A stretch of 64,000 bases of DNA from Liolophura sinensis (taxonomy: Eukaryota; Mollusca; Polyplacophora; Chitonida; Chitonidae), in assembly GCF_032854445.1 (NCBI RefSeq), contig NW_027017977.1, positions 1-64,000 of the forward strand. Direction: 5' to 3'. Numbering within the stretch: the first letter of the stretch is position 1; each line of letters opens with the position of its first letter. This document shows positions 1 to 11,187 of this stretch, piece by piece. The notes beneath the pieces are model-generated. The model made no database searches, was not told where the DNA came from, and saw nothing but the letters and a program-made list of their open reading frames with translations. The translations under genes were made by a program, and so were the position numbers.

Positions 1-2
1 AC

Positions 3-71
3 ATCGATGAAAAGAAGGCCTTTCCGGTCCAGTTCACAGATGTGTTGGCCAAGTACCGCTACCAAAGATAA
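3..71 (+). pseudogene. C-terminal tail of an unidentified Polinton ORF (cut by window edge)
   Basis: An open frame of 22 codons runs from the window edge to a TAA at 69-71 and ends in KYRYQR. It lies just before the virion-protein gene fragment. Too little is present to name a family, and the frame could be chance. Confidence 0.25.
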
Positions 72-74
72 CCC

Positions 75-1152
75 GCAATGACATTGTTAAGGACTGGAAC
101 ACCCATCCTATGCAATTCTGGCAGAACCAAGTGAACTTCGCGGTCTGGTGCGCAACCAAGGCTGTGGCGTATCTGCAAAAGACCATGTTCTCGCCCCCGA
201 CCATCGAATAAGGGCCCTGTACACGTTCCATGTGTATTACCAAGTTAGGCGGATCTTGGAAGAGATAAAGGCCCCCCTGCCGCAAGACAGCGTGGGTGAC
301 ATTCGAAAACCCCTACGACAAGAGGGCCTATGGGAGGATTTGTAGGGAGTTCCGCGTAGATACGCACACAGACTGGAGGCGCAGTAGGGTGAATCACGGC
401 CTCGGAGTGGCATATTACTATGTCACGAGAACGGGCTACAGCCCCATTGGCGATGGGACCTTCGATCCGAGCAGGATGTCGTTCTCTAGAAAGCCTACAG
501 CGCTCCATGTCGACTACATCGGGCAGGACGCCGAGGAGGCTTGGGCGTCGTTCATTGTCGACAAATCCCAAGGATTCACACAGCCGGGCGTAGAGCGCCT
601 AAACGATTCAATCCGGACATACGTGTGGGATGTTTTAGGCGCCCAAACGCAAACAAGGGCGCGTATTCTAGGCACGGGCACAGCCCTTCGACGCGCAAAA
701 AGTTTTCGCGAACGTTGAAGACGCCATTTCCTCTCCGATCGACCTTCCGTCTGCTATCAAACGCTACCAGGACGTGCTACAGTATGGCGGGAGCGCTGTA
801 GACTTTGTGTATGGCATAGGCCTATGTATGGCCCCCAGCGACATGCTTCTGCAGATCGGCCATGTGGCGAACTACAACAACAAAATCGTCGTGGCCACAG
901 AGGACCAGAAGCTAGGCGCCAATGAGGTTGTGAACGCTAAAGTGACGCCCCACTTTGCACAAGCGCCCACCTGACCACGAGATCATTGAGCCACAAGAAA
1001 GCGTCCCACCACCCACCCGCGCGCGTTCAGCATGCTGCTCCGCGCTGCAAAGCGGCTGAAGAACCCCTATTTCCAAACCAAAAGAAATCACGATGCGGAG
1101 AAGACAACCATTGTCGTCGGCTGAGTTTGGTATCGGCTTACTGCTGCTGTAG
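75..1152 (+). pseudogene. Polinton virion-associated-like protein (minor capsid candidate), frameshifted
   Basis: The translated fragments match the minus-strand gene at 50546-51651 in Polinton 2, which ends in a hydrophobic tail (IGLLLLWIMR). Landmarks seen here are MQFWQNQVNFAVWC near the start, then HTDWRR, TRTGYSPIG, LHVDYI and DKSQGFTQPGVERLNDSI. The frame shifts near 170-300 and again near 690-960. I recall similar proteins beside capsid genes in animal Polintons but cannot assign a verified function; minor capsid or penton is inference. It ends tail to tail with the coiled-coil gene, overlapping it by about 15 bp. Confidence 0.6.
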
Positions 1153-2485
1153 ACTATGCGTTAAATACTTACGAACAGCCACGAGTATTAGGCCACCTAC
1201 TGCGACGACTAGAGCCCCAGGCATTATCGGCCAGCCACCCAGCCGCTTTCCCGAGAAGATTCAGTAGCCAGGACACGATACTGCCAATAATACCCGGAAT
1301 CACAGTGGCAGCCTTCCCAGCCAGCTTGCCAAGGGCGCGCGCCAGGGACTGGAGATGCTTTTCACCCATTCTTTAAGACCACGCTCGTCGGATGAAGGGT
1401 GCGTTGGCTGGATGCCCCCGCCGGACCCGCCAGTCAGCGCCAACTTTATCGCTAACCCCAGTGTCGAGATCGCCATCCCAATTGCCGTGAGAATGGAGAC
1501 TACGGTTAGTCCTGCTCCCCGGAAGAGGGTGCGGACGCGCTCGGCTAGAGTGGTATCCGTGTGTAGGATGCGATCGATCGTCTCCTTGATGCGGCGTATT
1601 TGCGTGCGCAGGGCTTCGGGCCGTTAAAGAGGCTGCTTCGAGCCGGGCCACCCTCTCGTCTTCGACATTCCTTATCCGGTCTGCGATCCGGCGCCGGGAG
1701 AATTGATCAGTGGCCTCCTCCAACTTCTGTTTTTGTTTGCGATGTCCTTATCGAGACTTGACAGCTTGGCGAGGTTATTCGCGTGTTCGCCTTCCGAGGT
1801 CTGCAGTGCCTTGTCAAGCCCCAGAAGTTCTCGCATGGGAAGAGGAGGGTCGTTCATCGTTGAAAGAGCCCGCTAGATCTCACTATCCGTCAAGCTTGTT
1901 TCCATTATGTGGACAGCATCAGCGACCTTTTTCGCTGGTTGGCTTAAATCCCTCAGCTCCATGCTATCTGCCTCGGCGGCCGCGGCATCGAGTTTTGAAC
2001 TCTCTGTCTCCAGGAATGTGACTTTTGCCGGAGGCAGTGATTTCTGTTTTCTGTTTTTCATTCTTCCCTTCTCCTTTCCAGTCTACAAAGCCCAGGCTCT
2101 CCGCATCCTTAACAACCCTTCTCCTCCATTCTTGGCGATTGTTATGATGGCTAGCGGTTCGCCAGTTTGTTCGTTGGTGAGTTCCAGTTTTGGGTAGTTC
2201 ACGAGTCGCAGACGCCCATCGACAAACATAAACTTATTTCTTCGTTTAAACAGAGTGCGTAAGATTGGGATACCAATCATCCTTCGCCATGATTTTGTAA
2301 TAAGACTTCACGGCGTTCTGTATCACCCTTGGTTTTTGATATTCGTAGATCGTACCCAATATTGGTGTCTTGGGAACAACATCACCTGTAAAGAGAGATG
2401 TGTGTTCGACGTCGTTGTCTTGGGCATTGTTGTAGTCCTCTTGGGCGTCGTCGAACGCCGGATTATCAAAGTTAAAGTCTGCCAT
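1138..2485 (-). pseudogene. Coiled-coil membrane protein of Polinton 1, multiply frameshifted
   Basis: This is the decayed counterpart of the long ORF at 49261-50572. The start lies at 2485 with an acidic N-terminus (MADFNFDNPAFDDAQED). Fragments follow in different frames at 2083-2280, 1873-2061, 1672-1857, 1373-1723 and 1169-1369. The middle is rich in Lys, Glu and Arg and looks coiled-coil. The C-terminus has amphipathic and hydrophobic stretches (IPGIIGSIVSWLLNLL). It diverges from the capsid gene across a 61-bp intergenic region. The role is unknown; membrane association is inferred from the hydrophobic tail. Confidence 0.6.
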
Positions 2486-2546
2486 AATCCTCGTATTGAA
2501 CATTCAAGGTATACCTTGAATACACAAGGTATGCCTTCAATAAACA
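2486..2546. promoter_or_regulatory. Divergent promoter region with perfect 20-bp palindrome
   Basis: ATTCAAGGTATACCTTGAAT at 2502-2521 equals its own reverse complement. A second, imperfect unit (AAGGTATGCCTT) follows at about 2526-2537. The region separates the divergent starts of the coiled-coil gene (minus, 2485) and the capsid gene (plus, 2547). Polinton 2 has one unit fewer in the same place (49218-49260). A two-sided operator or promoter is inference. Confidence 0.45.
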
Positions 2547-3815
2547 ATGTATGCATACGGACGCAGGCTAAAACCCTTCAGAACACTCCGTAAGCCTTTC
2601 GGGGTACAAGGTGAACGGCAGTCCGTGGTCGTCACCAATAACCCCGTGTACGATCGACCAGAATTAACAACTCTTGGTCCGCTTCCCTAACCTCGGCACA
2701 AATGATGTCATTGTGCCCGGTACCGTGCGCTTGGTTTTCTCGATCACGATTAATTCATCCGACCCGAACGCCACAGTGGTCGGGAATCTCGGACGCGCAG
2801 TAGTCAAGAAAAACCACGATCAGAATCAGCGGGAATGAGGTAATGTCCATCGACGACTCTGATGTGCTTCATTGCTACGGCGACTTTTGGCTGACCAAAA
2901 ACGAACGGCAGAATGCGGCCTACCAAGGCATCGGCAGCGAAAACATGCTTAAACTTCGAGTCGGAGCGGAGGACGCAAGTGACGACGATGCCTGGAGAAA
3001 AATGCCATCGGCTCATGCCTTTGGCAACCGGTTCCACATCCCGCTAGACTTTGATCTTCTAGATAGCCACATGCCATTCTACCAGAGTGCCTTGGCCGAC
3101 CGACTGTTACGGCCGGGTCATCCAGACAACAGACGACGCCGACGCGACTTACACCATCGACAACATCAGCCTGGAGTTCGATATAGTCACCGAAGAGGAG
3201 CTCGGTAGACAGATCCGCACCCAGTTTACCGGGGGCGTCTCCATACTGTATGATAGCGTCCTCCGCCACCGAAAGTTTGTGAAGGACAAGTCTGATACTC
3301 TCTGGAACATAAACCTGATCACGCCCGCGAGAGCAATGAAGGGGCATCCTCATGCTGTTCGAGACTAAAGGAACCCCGTGGAGGAGGAGGTCGGAATCCT
3401 TCTACAACCCAAAGATCACCAAAGTAGAAGTCACAATAGAAGGGATCCCCAATCGGCTGTACAGCCAGGGCATGCGGGCATACCAGCAATGGAGCGAGGT
3501 CCAGAGGCTCTTTGCCAGCTCAACCCTTAAGAAGCGGGACCCTGAGGTGGCCAGGGTCGTAAAAGACTTAGGCCTGGCAAACGTGTCCGTGGAAGAGTTC
3601 TTGACGTCCAAGCACGCCTTCTGGCTTGATCTTCGAAAAGGCGACGATGACGAGCAGCATGGCAGTGAGAGGCGCGTTCTGAACGCCAGCGAGGGGATTA
3701 CGATACAGGTGACAAAAGAGAGAGAAGAGCCCGGCGTGTTGAACGTATCTGTATGTGTATGTGATCATGGACGCAAAGCTGCACATCCAGGATGGTAGAT
3801 TCGTTAGCGCGCTTA
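2547..3815 (+). pseudogene. Polinton major capsid protein (double jelly-roll family), frameshifted
   Basis: The product would be the main shell protein of an adintovirus-like particle. Recognisable stretches in order are TTLGPLP, IPLDFDLLDSHMPFYQ, NISLEFDIVTEEEL, NPKITKVEVTIEG, LYSQGMRAYQQW, HAFWLDLR and LNASEGITIQV. Length is about 420 codons, usual for Polinton capsid genes. The frame breaks near 2680, 3105, 3345 and 3740. The gene is continuous through the sequence TCTGGCTTGA at 3620-3629, the point where the Polinton 2 copy is cut by an inversion. The ATPase start at 3792 overlaps its 3' end, suggesting a compact late-gene cluster. Confidence 0.85.
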
Positions 3816-4374
3816 TTGATGACGCCCACTGCGCGATTATCTGTGGGCAGACGAACTGCGGCAAAACAGTCTTTGAGCTTAGACCTGCTTGAGGGCCCTT
3901 TCCTGCGGTTTCTTTCATCACATTGTGATCCTGTGCCCCACTCTTAAGCATAACAAGGCGTACCGGCGGCGATGGGTACTGTCTGACTCTGAGGTCTATT
4001 GTTTTTTGACCCCGGCGAACGTGCTCAACGACTGTCTGAGAGCTTTCTACAGATTGTTCGAGGGGGAGCCCACCCTGTACATCATCGATGATTGTAGCGC
4101 GTTGGAGGCGATGAAAAAGAACCAAAAAATGCTGTCATTCATGGCTTTCTCGGGCCGTCATGCAAAGCAAAGCGTCTGGGCCCTCACCCAGAAATACAAC
4201 GCCGTCCTCAAAGACTTTCCTGAGCAGACAAGGTGGGTGGCTTTATTCTACTGCAAAGATCGGCACTCGTTTAACAAATGCCTGGAGGAGAACCACATCA
4301 TCGAGGCCGAGATCGAAAAAGGCAGAGGTTCGTACAGAAGCTCAAGAACAATCCGCACTCTAAGCTCCTGCTAA
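3792..4374 (+). pseudogene. Packaging ATPase (FtsK/HerA or A32-like), frameshifted
   Basis: The family pumps genome DNA into the capsid. The Walker A sequence GQTNCGKT is present at about 3848-3871 and Walker B is TLYIIDDCSA at about 4072-4101. Downstream are HAKQSVWALTQKYNAV and FYCKDRHSF, with the sensor-like Gln in the first. The frame changes between Walker A and residue 40, around 3885-3893, and the C-terminus is shifted from about 4320. Unlike the Polinton 2 copy, the Walker A Lys and Walker B acidic pair are intact. It starts inside the end of the capsid gene. Confidence 0.8.
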
Positions 4375-4438
4375 TGACTGATACGCCCGGGCATATCTAA
4401 GATTATATATTAGATGTAGGCGCCCCTTTCAATGAAGC

Positions 4439-5026
4439 ATGGATACGGATGAGCTTATAATACAACGAGATTCTGGGCGCAGAGGAGGAGCCCGGACCCT
4501 CAGCCAACAGCACGACCCCCGCAGACAAGACGATCCACGGCAGCTCAGATATAGGCTGGCGGCACTTGCAGTGGGTGGGCAGGCCAAGCGATATCTGGGA
4601 AAAGACGTAACAGACGCTGAGATCGACGCCATGAGAGACGAAGACGTTAAAAGGCTGTTCTCCCGGTACGAGGCTAAGCTCGGTGCGCGGATGGTTAACG
4701 GTCTCGGAGGTATGTTCTTGAGATCATATGTAAGGGCGTCCAGCTGGCTCCTACCAATCCCACCCGAGAATCGACCAATGCTCATGGCACAGCTCGCCAC
4801 CGACCCATTTGTTGAACTGGCGCTTAGCAGTGCTAGCTGCTGGCTATACTACTGCTATGGTAAGTACCTAGCACCGTTAACCATGGCGCTGACCACTGCT
4901 GAGCACTGCTTATTTGAACATCACTGCTGTCCTAGAAATGAGCCGTATGATCCAGAGGAACATGAGTACAACGAATCCGGAAGGCCCAAAGGAAGCGGAG
5001 GGGGTGACAGCGGATTCTACGAATGA
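4439..5026 (+). CDS. Conserved Polinton protein of unknown function (about 195 aa)
   Basis: The open frame starts MDTDEL and closely matches the Polinton 2 ORF at 43332-43928. Shared landmarks are VGGQAKRY, VTDAEIDAM, MVNGLG, SWLLPIPPENRP and CWLYYCYGKYLAPLTMAL. The N-terminal acidic segment seen in Polinton 2 reads differently here (residues 8-30), pointing to a local frameshift pair. Conservation across two copies with substitutions argues that it is a real gene. It overlaps the next gene. I recognise it as a recurrent Polinton neighbour of the ATPase but not by function. Confidence 0.65.
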   Translation: MDTDELIIQRDSGRRGGARTLSQQHDPRRQDDPRQLRYRLAALAVGGQAKRYLGKDVTDAEIDAMRDEDVKRLFSRYEAKLGARMVNGLGGMFLRSYVRASSWLLPIPPENRPMLMAQLATDPFVELALSSASCWLYYCYGKYLAPLTMALTTAEHCLFEHHCCPRNEPYDPEEHEYNESGRPKGSGGGDSGFYE

Positions 5027-5476
5027 CGGCCCTGCGAAGAATCACAAAAAAGTCGCTGCAGGTCGAGCGGGTGCTGCAGCGAGAAAGGCCAAGACTGAAA
5101 AGCTCAAGGACGATCTTCGCGAAGCTAAGGCTTGCTTTGCTTGGCGCAGCTGATTCTACTAAGACACGACCCGAAGGAACCGGATTCTACGAAGGAGGGG
5201 GGAGCCGGAGATTTTGCGAAGGAAGCCGATTCTACGAAGGCACACCAAATCACCCACTGGAGGGTGCCCCTTGCGTTATTAGGCGTTGGCAGCCTTGCAG
5301 TGCTAGTGTTGCTACGCGTGTGGCGCAGCCGCTATACAGCACATGCACGAGGTGCAGATATTACGTCCCAAAAAGATATCACGCCGCAACAAAAAGAATC
5401 TCTATTTAAATACACGTGGCGACCCTTTCTATATAGATCAGCATGTCTACTCCACCCGGTGACGGAAAAGTGCTAG
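4962..5476 (+). pseudogene. Ala/Lys-rich protein with C-terminal membrane segment, frameshifted
   Basis: It starts MSTTNPEG inside the end of the previous ORF. An Ala/Lys/Arg-rich segment (RAGAAARKAKTEKLKDDL) is followed by repeats around DSTK and then one hydrophobic span (ALLGVGSLAVLVLLRVW) at about 5264-5317. The frame shifts near 5132-5150. The layout, a basic region then a single transmembrane helix, suggests a virion or DNA-binding membrane protein, which is inference. The Polinton 2 counterpart carries a stop after RKAKA. It ends overlapping the start of the 79-aa ORF at 5443. Confidence 0.5.
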
Positions 5477-5682
5477 TCAACGCGGCCTACCACGCCGCTG
5501 TGGTCTCTCTCCTGGCTACTGGGTACGCTCGTCTCGGCCAGATGTTCCTGAACGGAGCCCTCCCGAAGCTGGACTTAACACCCCGTGACGTCGGCATGGT
5601 CATTGCAGATGTAGGCCTGGCCATGTTTTCGAAGGAACTGCTAATTAAACAGGGGCTCCTTCCTCCCAATATAATCCAGTAG
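5443..5682 (+). CDS. Small hydrophobic Polinton protein, 79 aa
   Basis: The complete ORF begins MSTPPGDGKVLVNAAYHAAV, contains a mildly hydrophobic middle and ends PPNIIQ before TAG. A fragment of the same protein (KVLANAAYHAAVV) occurs on the minus strand near 29830 in the third Polinton, so it is a conserved gene. It is missing from Polinton 2, where a 499-bp deletion between TATT repeats removed it. The next gene starts two bases after its stop. Function unknown. Confidence 0.6.
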   Translation: MSTPPGDGKVLVNAAYHAAVVSLLATGYARLGQMFLNGALPKLDLTPRDVGMVIADVGLAMFSKELLIKQGLLPPNIIQ

Positions 5683-5684
5683 TA

Positions 5685-6133
5685 ATGGCCTCTATCGCTC
5701 TGATGATGGGCGGCGCCCTCGTAAACGCTTTGGCCTTCAGCGGGAGCAACTATATGTTTTCGATGCTGAGGAGTTCCGGTGTCGACGAAGAGCGGAGGCG
5801 CCATGACCACGCTGTAGAGTAGCTCCAAGCCGCCCAGGGAAAATGGGCCCGAAAGCGTATTGAGCGCTTGGACTGGATCAATGATCAACTCCGCCGCCAG
5901 GGCCACGCTGTCCAAATGTTCCGGGATGTTGACGTTGCAATCTGCGAGTATTCTAGGGTGCCGTCAAAACTCTTACACGCAATGCATGTGACGCACTGCT
6001 GGGCTCAGGGCCACAGCTTTCCGATTTCTATGTGCCTAGTGAAGATCAAAAACACCGCGAGATGACCTTCGTCATCTTGGGAATGTGTGTGGTTGGGGGT
6101 GTGAGTTACGAAATCGCAAAACTCACCAAGTAA
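5685..6133 (+). pseudogene. Conserved Polinton protein starting MASIALMMGGALVN, interrupted
   Basis: The N-terminus is glycine-rich and hydrophobic, as in a signal anchor. It is followed by an in-frame TAG at about 5818-5820 and the helical segment RLDWINDQLRRQGHAVQMF. The C-terminal portion is shifted near 5965 and resumes as GVSYEIAK before TAA at 6131. Only the C-terminal half survives in Polinton 2 (44264-44524). Repeated presence between the small genes and the integrase supports a real family, function unknown. Confidence 0.55.
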
Positions 6134-6289
6134 TCCGAACTGACTGTGCCGGACTCGCCATCGAGCTCCTCGCCGTATGGCAGGCACGATCTTAGTAGTG
6201 AGGTGGTTCTGCGTACGCAAATACGCCGCGACGATTAACATCTTTCTCGTCGCAAATCTGTTAGAGGGCTGCTAGAATACCTTGATGAC

Positions 6290-7310
6290 ATGGCTAGTAA
6301 GGTGTCTGCTCGCCTGGCAAATATCTACTACAGCACTCGTGGGTACTGGAAGGGCCGCGCGGCCATCCAGAAACTTGCCACTGCGGCTAAAGTCTCCGAA
6401 GATGTGGTCCGGTCCTGGCTGGAAATGCAGGCTATCTGGCAGATATACTTGCCCCGTCCCAGAAAAATACCGAGGCCTATGTTCTATGTTTCCACGCCGA
6501 ATGACATCCACCAAGCCGATCTTCTATTTCTACCACATGATCGGCGAGGCCGGAAGCTGTATAAGTACGCGCTGACAGTTGTTAATGTTGCTTCTCGCTA
6601 CAAGGAGGCGGAATCTCTGGCTACTAAAGATTCCAAAGCAGTCGCTGATGCTCTCTCTCGCATTTACAAGCGGGGACCTCTTTGATGGCCGACGCTTCTC
6701 CAAGTTGACCCTGGGCGCGTGTTCATGGGTGCAGTGAGCCAACTGCTGGCCAAACACGATGTCACAGTCCGCCGAGGCCGCGTGGATATCCACCGAGACC
6801 AAGGCACAGTGGAGCGTTTCAACCGTACTCTGGCTGAGCGGCTTTTTGGACATCAGTACGCCCAAGAGATGAACCTCCGCCCCTCCCCCCGCGAACATCG
6901 GCCTACTGAATGGGTGGCTCGGCTGCCCTCTGTTGTGGCCGCTCTGAATAACGAGACAACGCGAGTTGTCGGTAAAAAGCCGAAAGACGCCATCAAGGCA
7001 CAAGAGGTGCCACGTAAGCCTTCCTCGACGGTTTCAGGTCGCCCCGTTGGACTTAATGAGCGGAAGATCCCCGAGGGTGTTGGCGTTCGTTGTCTCTACC
7101 AGGCTGGAGAGCTGGAGGGCGGTGGCCGTCGCGCGACTGATCCTGTGTGATCTGTATCGGCTGGGGCGCTCTGTCACAAAGCCTAATGAGCCCGTGCTGT
7201 ACTATCTAGACGATACGTCGGATAGCCCGCGACGGGGCTTCGTTCGTGAAGAGTTGCTTATAGTGACTCCCGATACTCAGCTTCCCCCGGATGGGGTTCT
7301 ACGGCGCTAG
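6290..7310 (+). pseudogene. Polinton integrase (retroviral-type DDE), frameshifted
   Basis: The enzyme would insert linear element DNA into chromosomes. The N-terminal helical part (AAKVSEDVVRSWLE) is present. The first catalytic Asp lies in HQADLLFLP, the second in LQVDPGR and the Glu in TVERFNRTLAERL. The C-terminal part has YRLGRSVTKPNEPVLYYLDD, an SH3- or chromo-like tail. Lesions: a frameshift at about 6682 just before the second Asp, a change beside that motif (GRVF, against GREF in Polinton 2), and another shift near 7140. The 3' end overlaps the PolB 3' end tail to tail by 12 bp, the same overlap as in Polinton 2. Confidence 0.85.
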
Positions 7311-10300
7311 TAGTTCCTCGATGAGGACGTCCATCCCAGCCCATTCTGCGGGCGCCGCATCTCCATGGCCGTAAGCCAGGGTGTGGACACCATTTTCGGC
7401 GATCCAGCGCTTACTATCGAAGGGGGACAGTGAGACCTTATGGAGGTGCTGTCCGTAGATATGGTGGCGCTCTGATCGCAGCACGTCCATACCGTGACGG
7501 AAGATCTTCTTCTCGAAGAGGGCCTCTTTGTACTGCTTATGGGAGATGTGCATTTCCACAACACTCTTTTTCACGCTCTTGGCCTTGTTTATGTTGGCTC
7601 CGCCGACCTCCAGAATGGAGTACATCTTGGGGCGCAGACCAATGTATTCGGCGATCGGCCGCCCCGCGCACTCGTCCTTCATTTTCCCCAAGACCTTCAT
7701 ATTTGCTACGCTGTGCAGGGGGTGGTCTTGTGGGTAATCTGAGGTGTCGTACAGGTTTGCATTCTCAGCCATATCCCTATAAACATTATCAGTCTGAATC
7801 TCGAGTAGCAGACTATTCGTGTCAGTGTAGAGGAGCTGGCAGCGCTCTGCGTACTGGGCCTTCATGTGGTTGTAGTAGAAGTCGTACATCAGGTGCTTTG
7901 AGAGATCTAGAATGCTCATGCCCACGTAGATAGGTTGGTTTAGGACTAGACGGGTCTTGCCCATCTGAATTGCTGTGAGCTCATCATCAGATATGTTTGC
8001 CCGTGCGAAGCTCGGGCTGGCTATCAAGCGTCAGAGCTTGTCGTCTTCTCCAGAGCGTACCAGCTTGACGTCCACACGCTTCCGAAGGTTCTCCATAGTT
8101 TTTGCGAAAACCGAGTTGTTCATTAGCTTGTACAGGTCCTTCTCGAATTTACTCGCGGCCGTTTTTTCGGAGCTCGGTGTTCATCCTGATATAGGGTTCC
8201 ATCCAAGGGCTCCGGGCGAATCTCAGGGCCCCGTAAACCTTTGTCAGGCGCATTCCCAGAGATAGATACAGCTGTAGGTTCCGGTAGTGCAGGATGTACC
8301 GTTCCTTGTTGCGGAGGTTGGGGACCAGCTTTTCGACCTCGGTAGGCGCTTTCTTGCCGAGAAGGCCGTGCTGATAGTCTGACATCCACTCCTTCTGGAC
8401 CACCAGACGCTCCGGGGCTAATGGGTAGCTGTTATGTGCGTTATGTAGGTCGGCCGGATACTCTGGGTCGACCTCGAGGATGTAACCTGAAGGACTGTCG
8501 TGGGGGTGGGTAGCAATCGTTTCAACGAGACACTGCGCGTCACCTACCCACTGAAAGCCGCCCGTTGGAAGAAACTGACTCATAGCCCAGCCATATAGAT
8601 TATTGGCGTCTAGATATTGGATGTAGCTGTTTGGACTTTCGGGGTTGTATCCCTCCACCTGCGGATTATTGGCTTTGTCGTATCGCTCACTTACCATGGA
8701 GATATCTCCGCGCAACCCCTTTTCAATGAAGAGATGTTGGTCATAGTCCGTCAAGAGCTCCACCTCTACCCTGGTCTTCTTGAACAGCGCATCCCACGAG
8801 AGACCTGGGCTCGTAAAGTATTGAGCAGGGTCCAGTCCATACTGCCGTAAACAAGTCTTCCGGAAGGCGTCAAACACATCGGCCAACAGGAGCACATCTG
8901 TGCGGCAGTAAAGGTCTGTGTAGTCTCCCAGATGGGTGCAGTCAAATACCTTCCATACCTGTTGAGCGTGGGTGTAGTCCTCATCCCTAATGCCTCCGAC
9001 TTTGAGCTTACTGTAGAAAGCCTCTTTGGGTGGGAGGCTGGACTCGTCGATGCGCTTCCAGGAGTCTATATACTAATAGGGGTAGACACCCTTGCGCATG
9101 GGTAGCTTTCGTTTTTCTTCGGCGGGCTCATACCAGGCTGTGATGTGGAAAGCCTCAGGTTTGTTGGCCTCAACCAGATTGTCAAGGGAAGTCGGTAAGA
9201 ATTGAACGCTGTCGATGAAGCGGAGCTGCCCCAGCGACAAGGAGATGTACTTTTCCGTGTTGTTGGGGATGCAGGAGGTGCGGCCCTCCACTTTACTTAT
9301 GGCTTGCATCAAGAGGTGTCCGTCGTAGCCCCGTAGGTTGTGGAAGACTACCAGTATGGCTGTCTTGGGGCCAAGCCGCAACTTTAGGTTGCATACGTTA
9401 TGGGCCGCGCCTCTGTACTTGCCGGTGATATGGCAGTGATCGCGCACAGAATTGACGCCTAGAGGCTTCTCACACACGTGGCAGGTTGTGGCGTTGTTGT
9501 GGGCCTGCCAGTCTTGGGAAGTCTTCCTCATGGCTATAGGGTTGCCTAGAACATTTTGGATTTCCGGCTCCTTCTGTTGGAGAGCTCTGAGGAAGTGTTC
9601 CGTCGCGTTAGGGCCTCTGTATTCCACGGGGCGTTTTGTGCGGCCGTCGCAACGCACCACAATATAGCAGTAACTGCAGGGCTCGTGGTGCTGAGTCTTT
9701 TGAGTGCTGCTCTCTGTAGGGCTTGGGGGCAGGCCTTCAACCTTTTTGGTCAGAGCCTCGAAGTGGGCATATATGATGAACGGAGCCGGTAGCTGTTTGT
9801 GGTGGTTCTGGAAGGAGAACTTGTTTTCCCCCTCCTGGGGCATCTCCACCCTCACCGCCGTCTGGCCAATCCCTCGGCATTCCGGCTTATGCGCCTCGAG
9901 CAGGTCCTCCCTTGTGTCGCCGTGTAGGCAGCGCTCGCAGAAGTTTTTTGCGATTTGGCGCCTTACTTTCTTGGTATAGGAGCCAATAGAGGTCTTCTAT
10001 ACACGTATACTGGAATTTGCCTGCCTTCTCAATCAGCAGCAGATTGATCCTTGTCCCACCCGAACACGTTGATGGCGAGTTCGTTCTTTTCCTCCACTTT
10101 AGGGATCTGAGAGGTGAGTGTGGGGGCGTCGATCCCCCCAACTTCAAGACCATCATTGGTGGGATACTTTTTTGGTCTCTGAGGGTCCCGGGCGGCTGGA
10201 AATAATGCAGACCGGAGCGCCCATCGGAGGCAGTCGTCATCTTTGTTCTTTACGTTGATGACTGCTTTCTTGTTACTCTCGGCTGCAGGTAGGGGGATAT

Positions 10301-10983
10301 AGGACCCGCTTCTCAGCGGCTGATACCTTGCAATGTCAAGCCAGAGTGTTTGCACGCCATTTACAGCCCACACTGACCCTCGCTGTGTTCATTTTTCTAG
10401 CACCTCCTGGATGGTGGGGAAGGCCTTATCTAGAGCCCCGTCAATGTCACCGACCTCTAGGAGGGCCTCCTGTTTGCTGCTGAGAACTGGGCTAGGAATA
10501 CTCTACACTGCCATGGGCGTTGTCCTTTCGCAGCTGAACGCTGAGGCCTAGTTGGAACTTAACCCGTTGAGTGCCAGGATCTCTTCTTCTAGCTTCTGGC
10601 GAATGCTAGCTTGAATTTCTTCTAAGAAGGCCACTAGGTCCGTCCAAACACCTTCGGGTACGCCCATCTGCCAGACCCGGAGAAGATCTTATGGCCCAGC
10701 CGGTGTTAATGAATTCTAGTTTCGTTTCACCCTGTATTCCACCAAGCAATTCATACAACTCCTCATTACTGAGGAAGTTCTTGTTGTCTTGCTTCAACTC
10801 CTCCTTACTTCGGGAGTTCTTGCTGTCTTGCAGCCCCTTTCACTCAGCCACAGCCGTTTTATGCCTGTCGATGATCCCCTGCAGTTCTTCCAAGGCAATG
10901 CGGGACCGTGGGTACTTGGGCCGCAGACCTAGGAGCGCCACAAACTCCTCCCGAAGTGCTCTGGCCTTTGGATGGTGCTTCAT
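7299..10983 (-). pseudogene. Protein-primed DNA polymerase B of Polinton 1, broken
   Basis: The enzyme would replicate the element. In order: an N-terminal extension with two 39-bp repeat units; ARYQPLRSGSYIPLP; NKDDDCLRWALRSALF; a zinc-type segment CHVCEKPL...VRDHCHITGKYRGAAH; Exo II (FHNLRGYDGHL); palm motif A (YLDANNLYGWAMSQF) and motif C. Exo I reads AHFEAL, with His where the family has Asp. Motif C reads DTNS rather than DTDS (7815-7817), so catalysis would be lost. An in-frame TGA lies at 8031-8033, and frames shift near 9075 and 10000. TCTGGCTTGA (minus strand, 10336-10345) sits just before ARYQPLR and is one of the two inversion sites used in Polinton 2. Confidence 0.85.
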
Positions 10984-11026
10984 TGTACGCGCCGATATCT
11001 GCGTTATATCTAATTATACCGACTCT

Positions 11027-11187
11027 CTAATTGTAAATTTCGATAGTCGCCAGTCGTTTGTACTCGTCCAAGAAAGCCTTGAGCCTCCGCTTCCTTTCAC
11101 TCGTCTGGACCCTATTATGTCCGCAGGCCATGCAAAGCCGAAATCGGTTTTTAACGCCCCGACCACAGCTAATACATGGCTGGGTGC
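11027..11187 (-). pseudogene. Truncated zinc-ribbon protein beside the Polinton 1 terminus
   Basis: The frame carries CISCGRGVKNRFRLCMACG and a basic tail, matching the 90-aa ORF at 41524-41796. Its first half is missing because the terminal repeat starts directly upstream of it. It may be a DNA-binding zinc ribbon, judged only from Cys spacing. Confidence 0.5.

Noticed and set aside
7430-7933. Long plus-strand ORF of 167 codons
   Set aside because: It is the complement of the PolB gene; its Arg/Ser/Cys-rich product has no family features, and the same shadow appears in Polinton 2.
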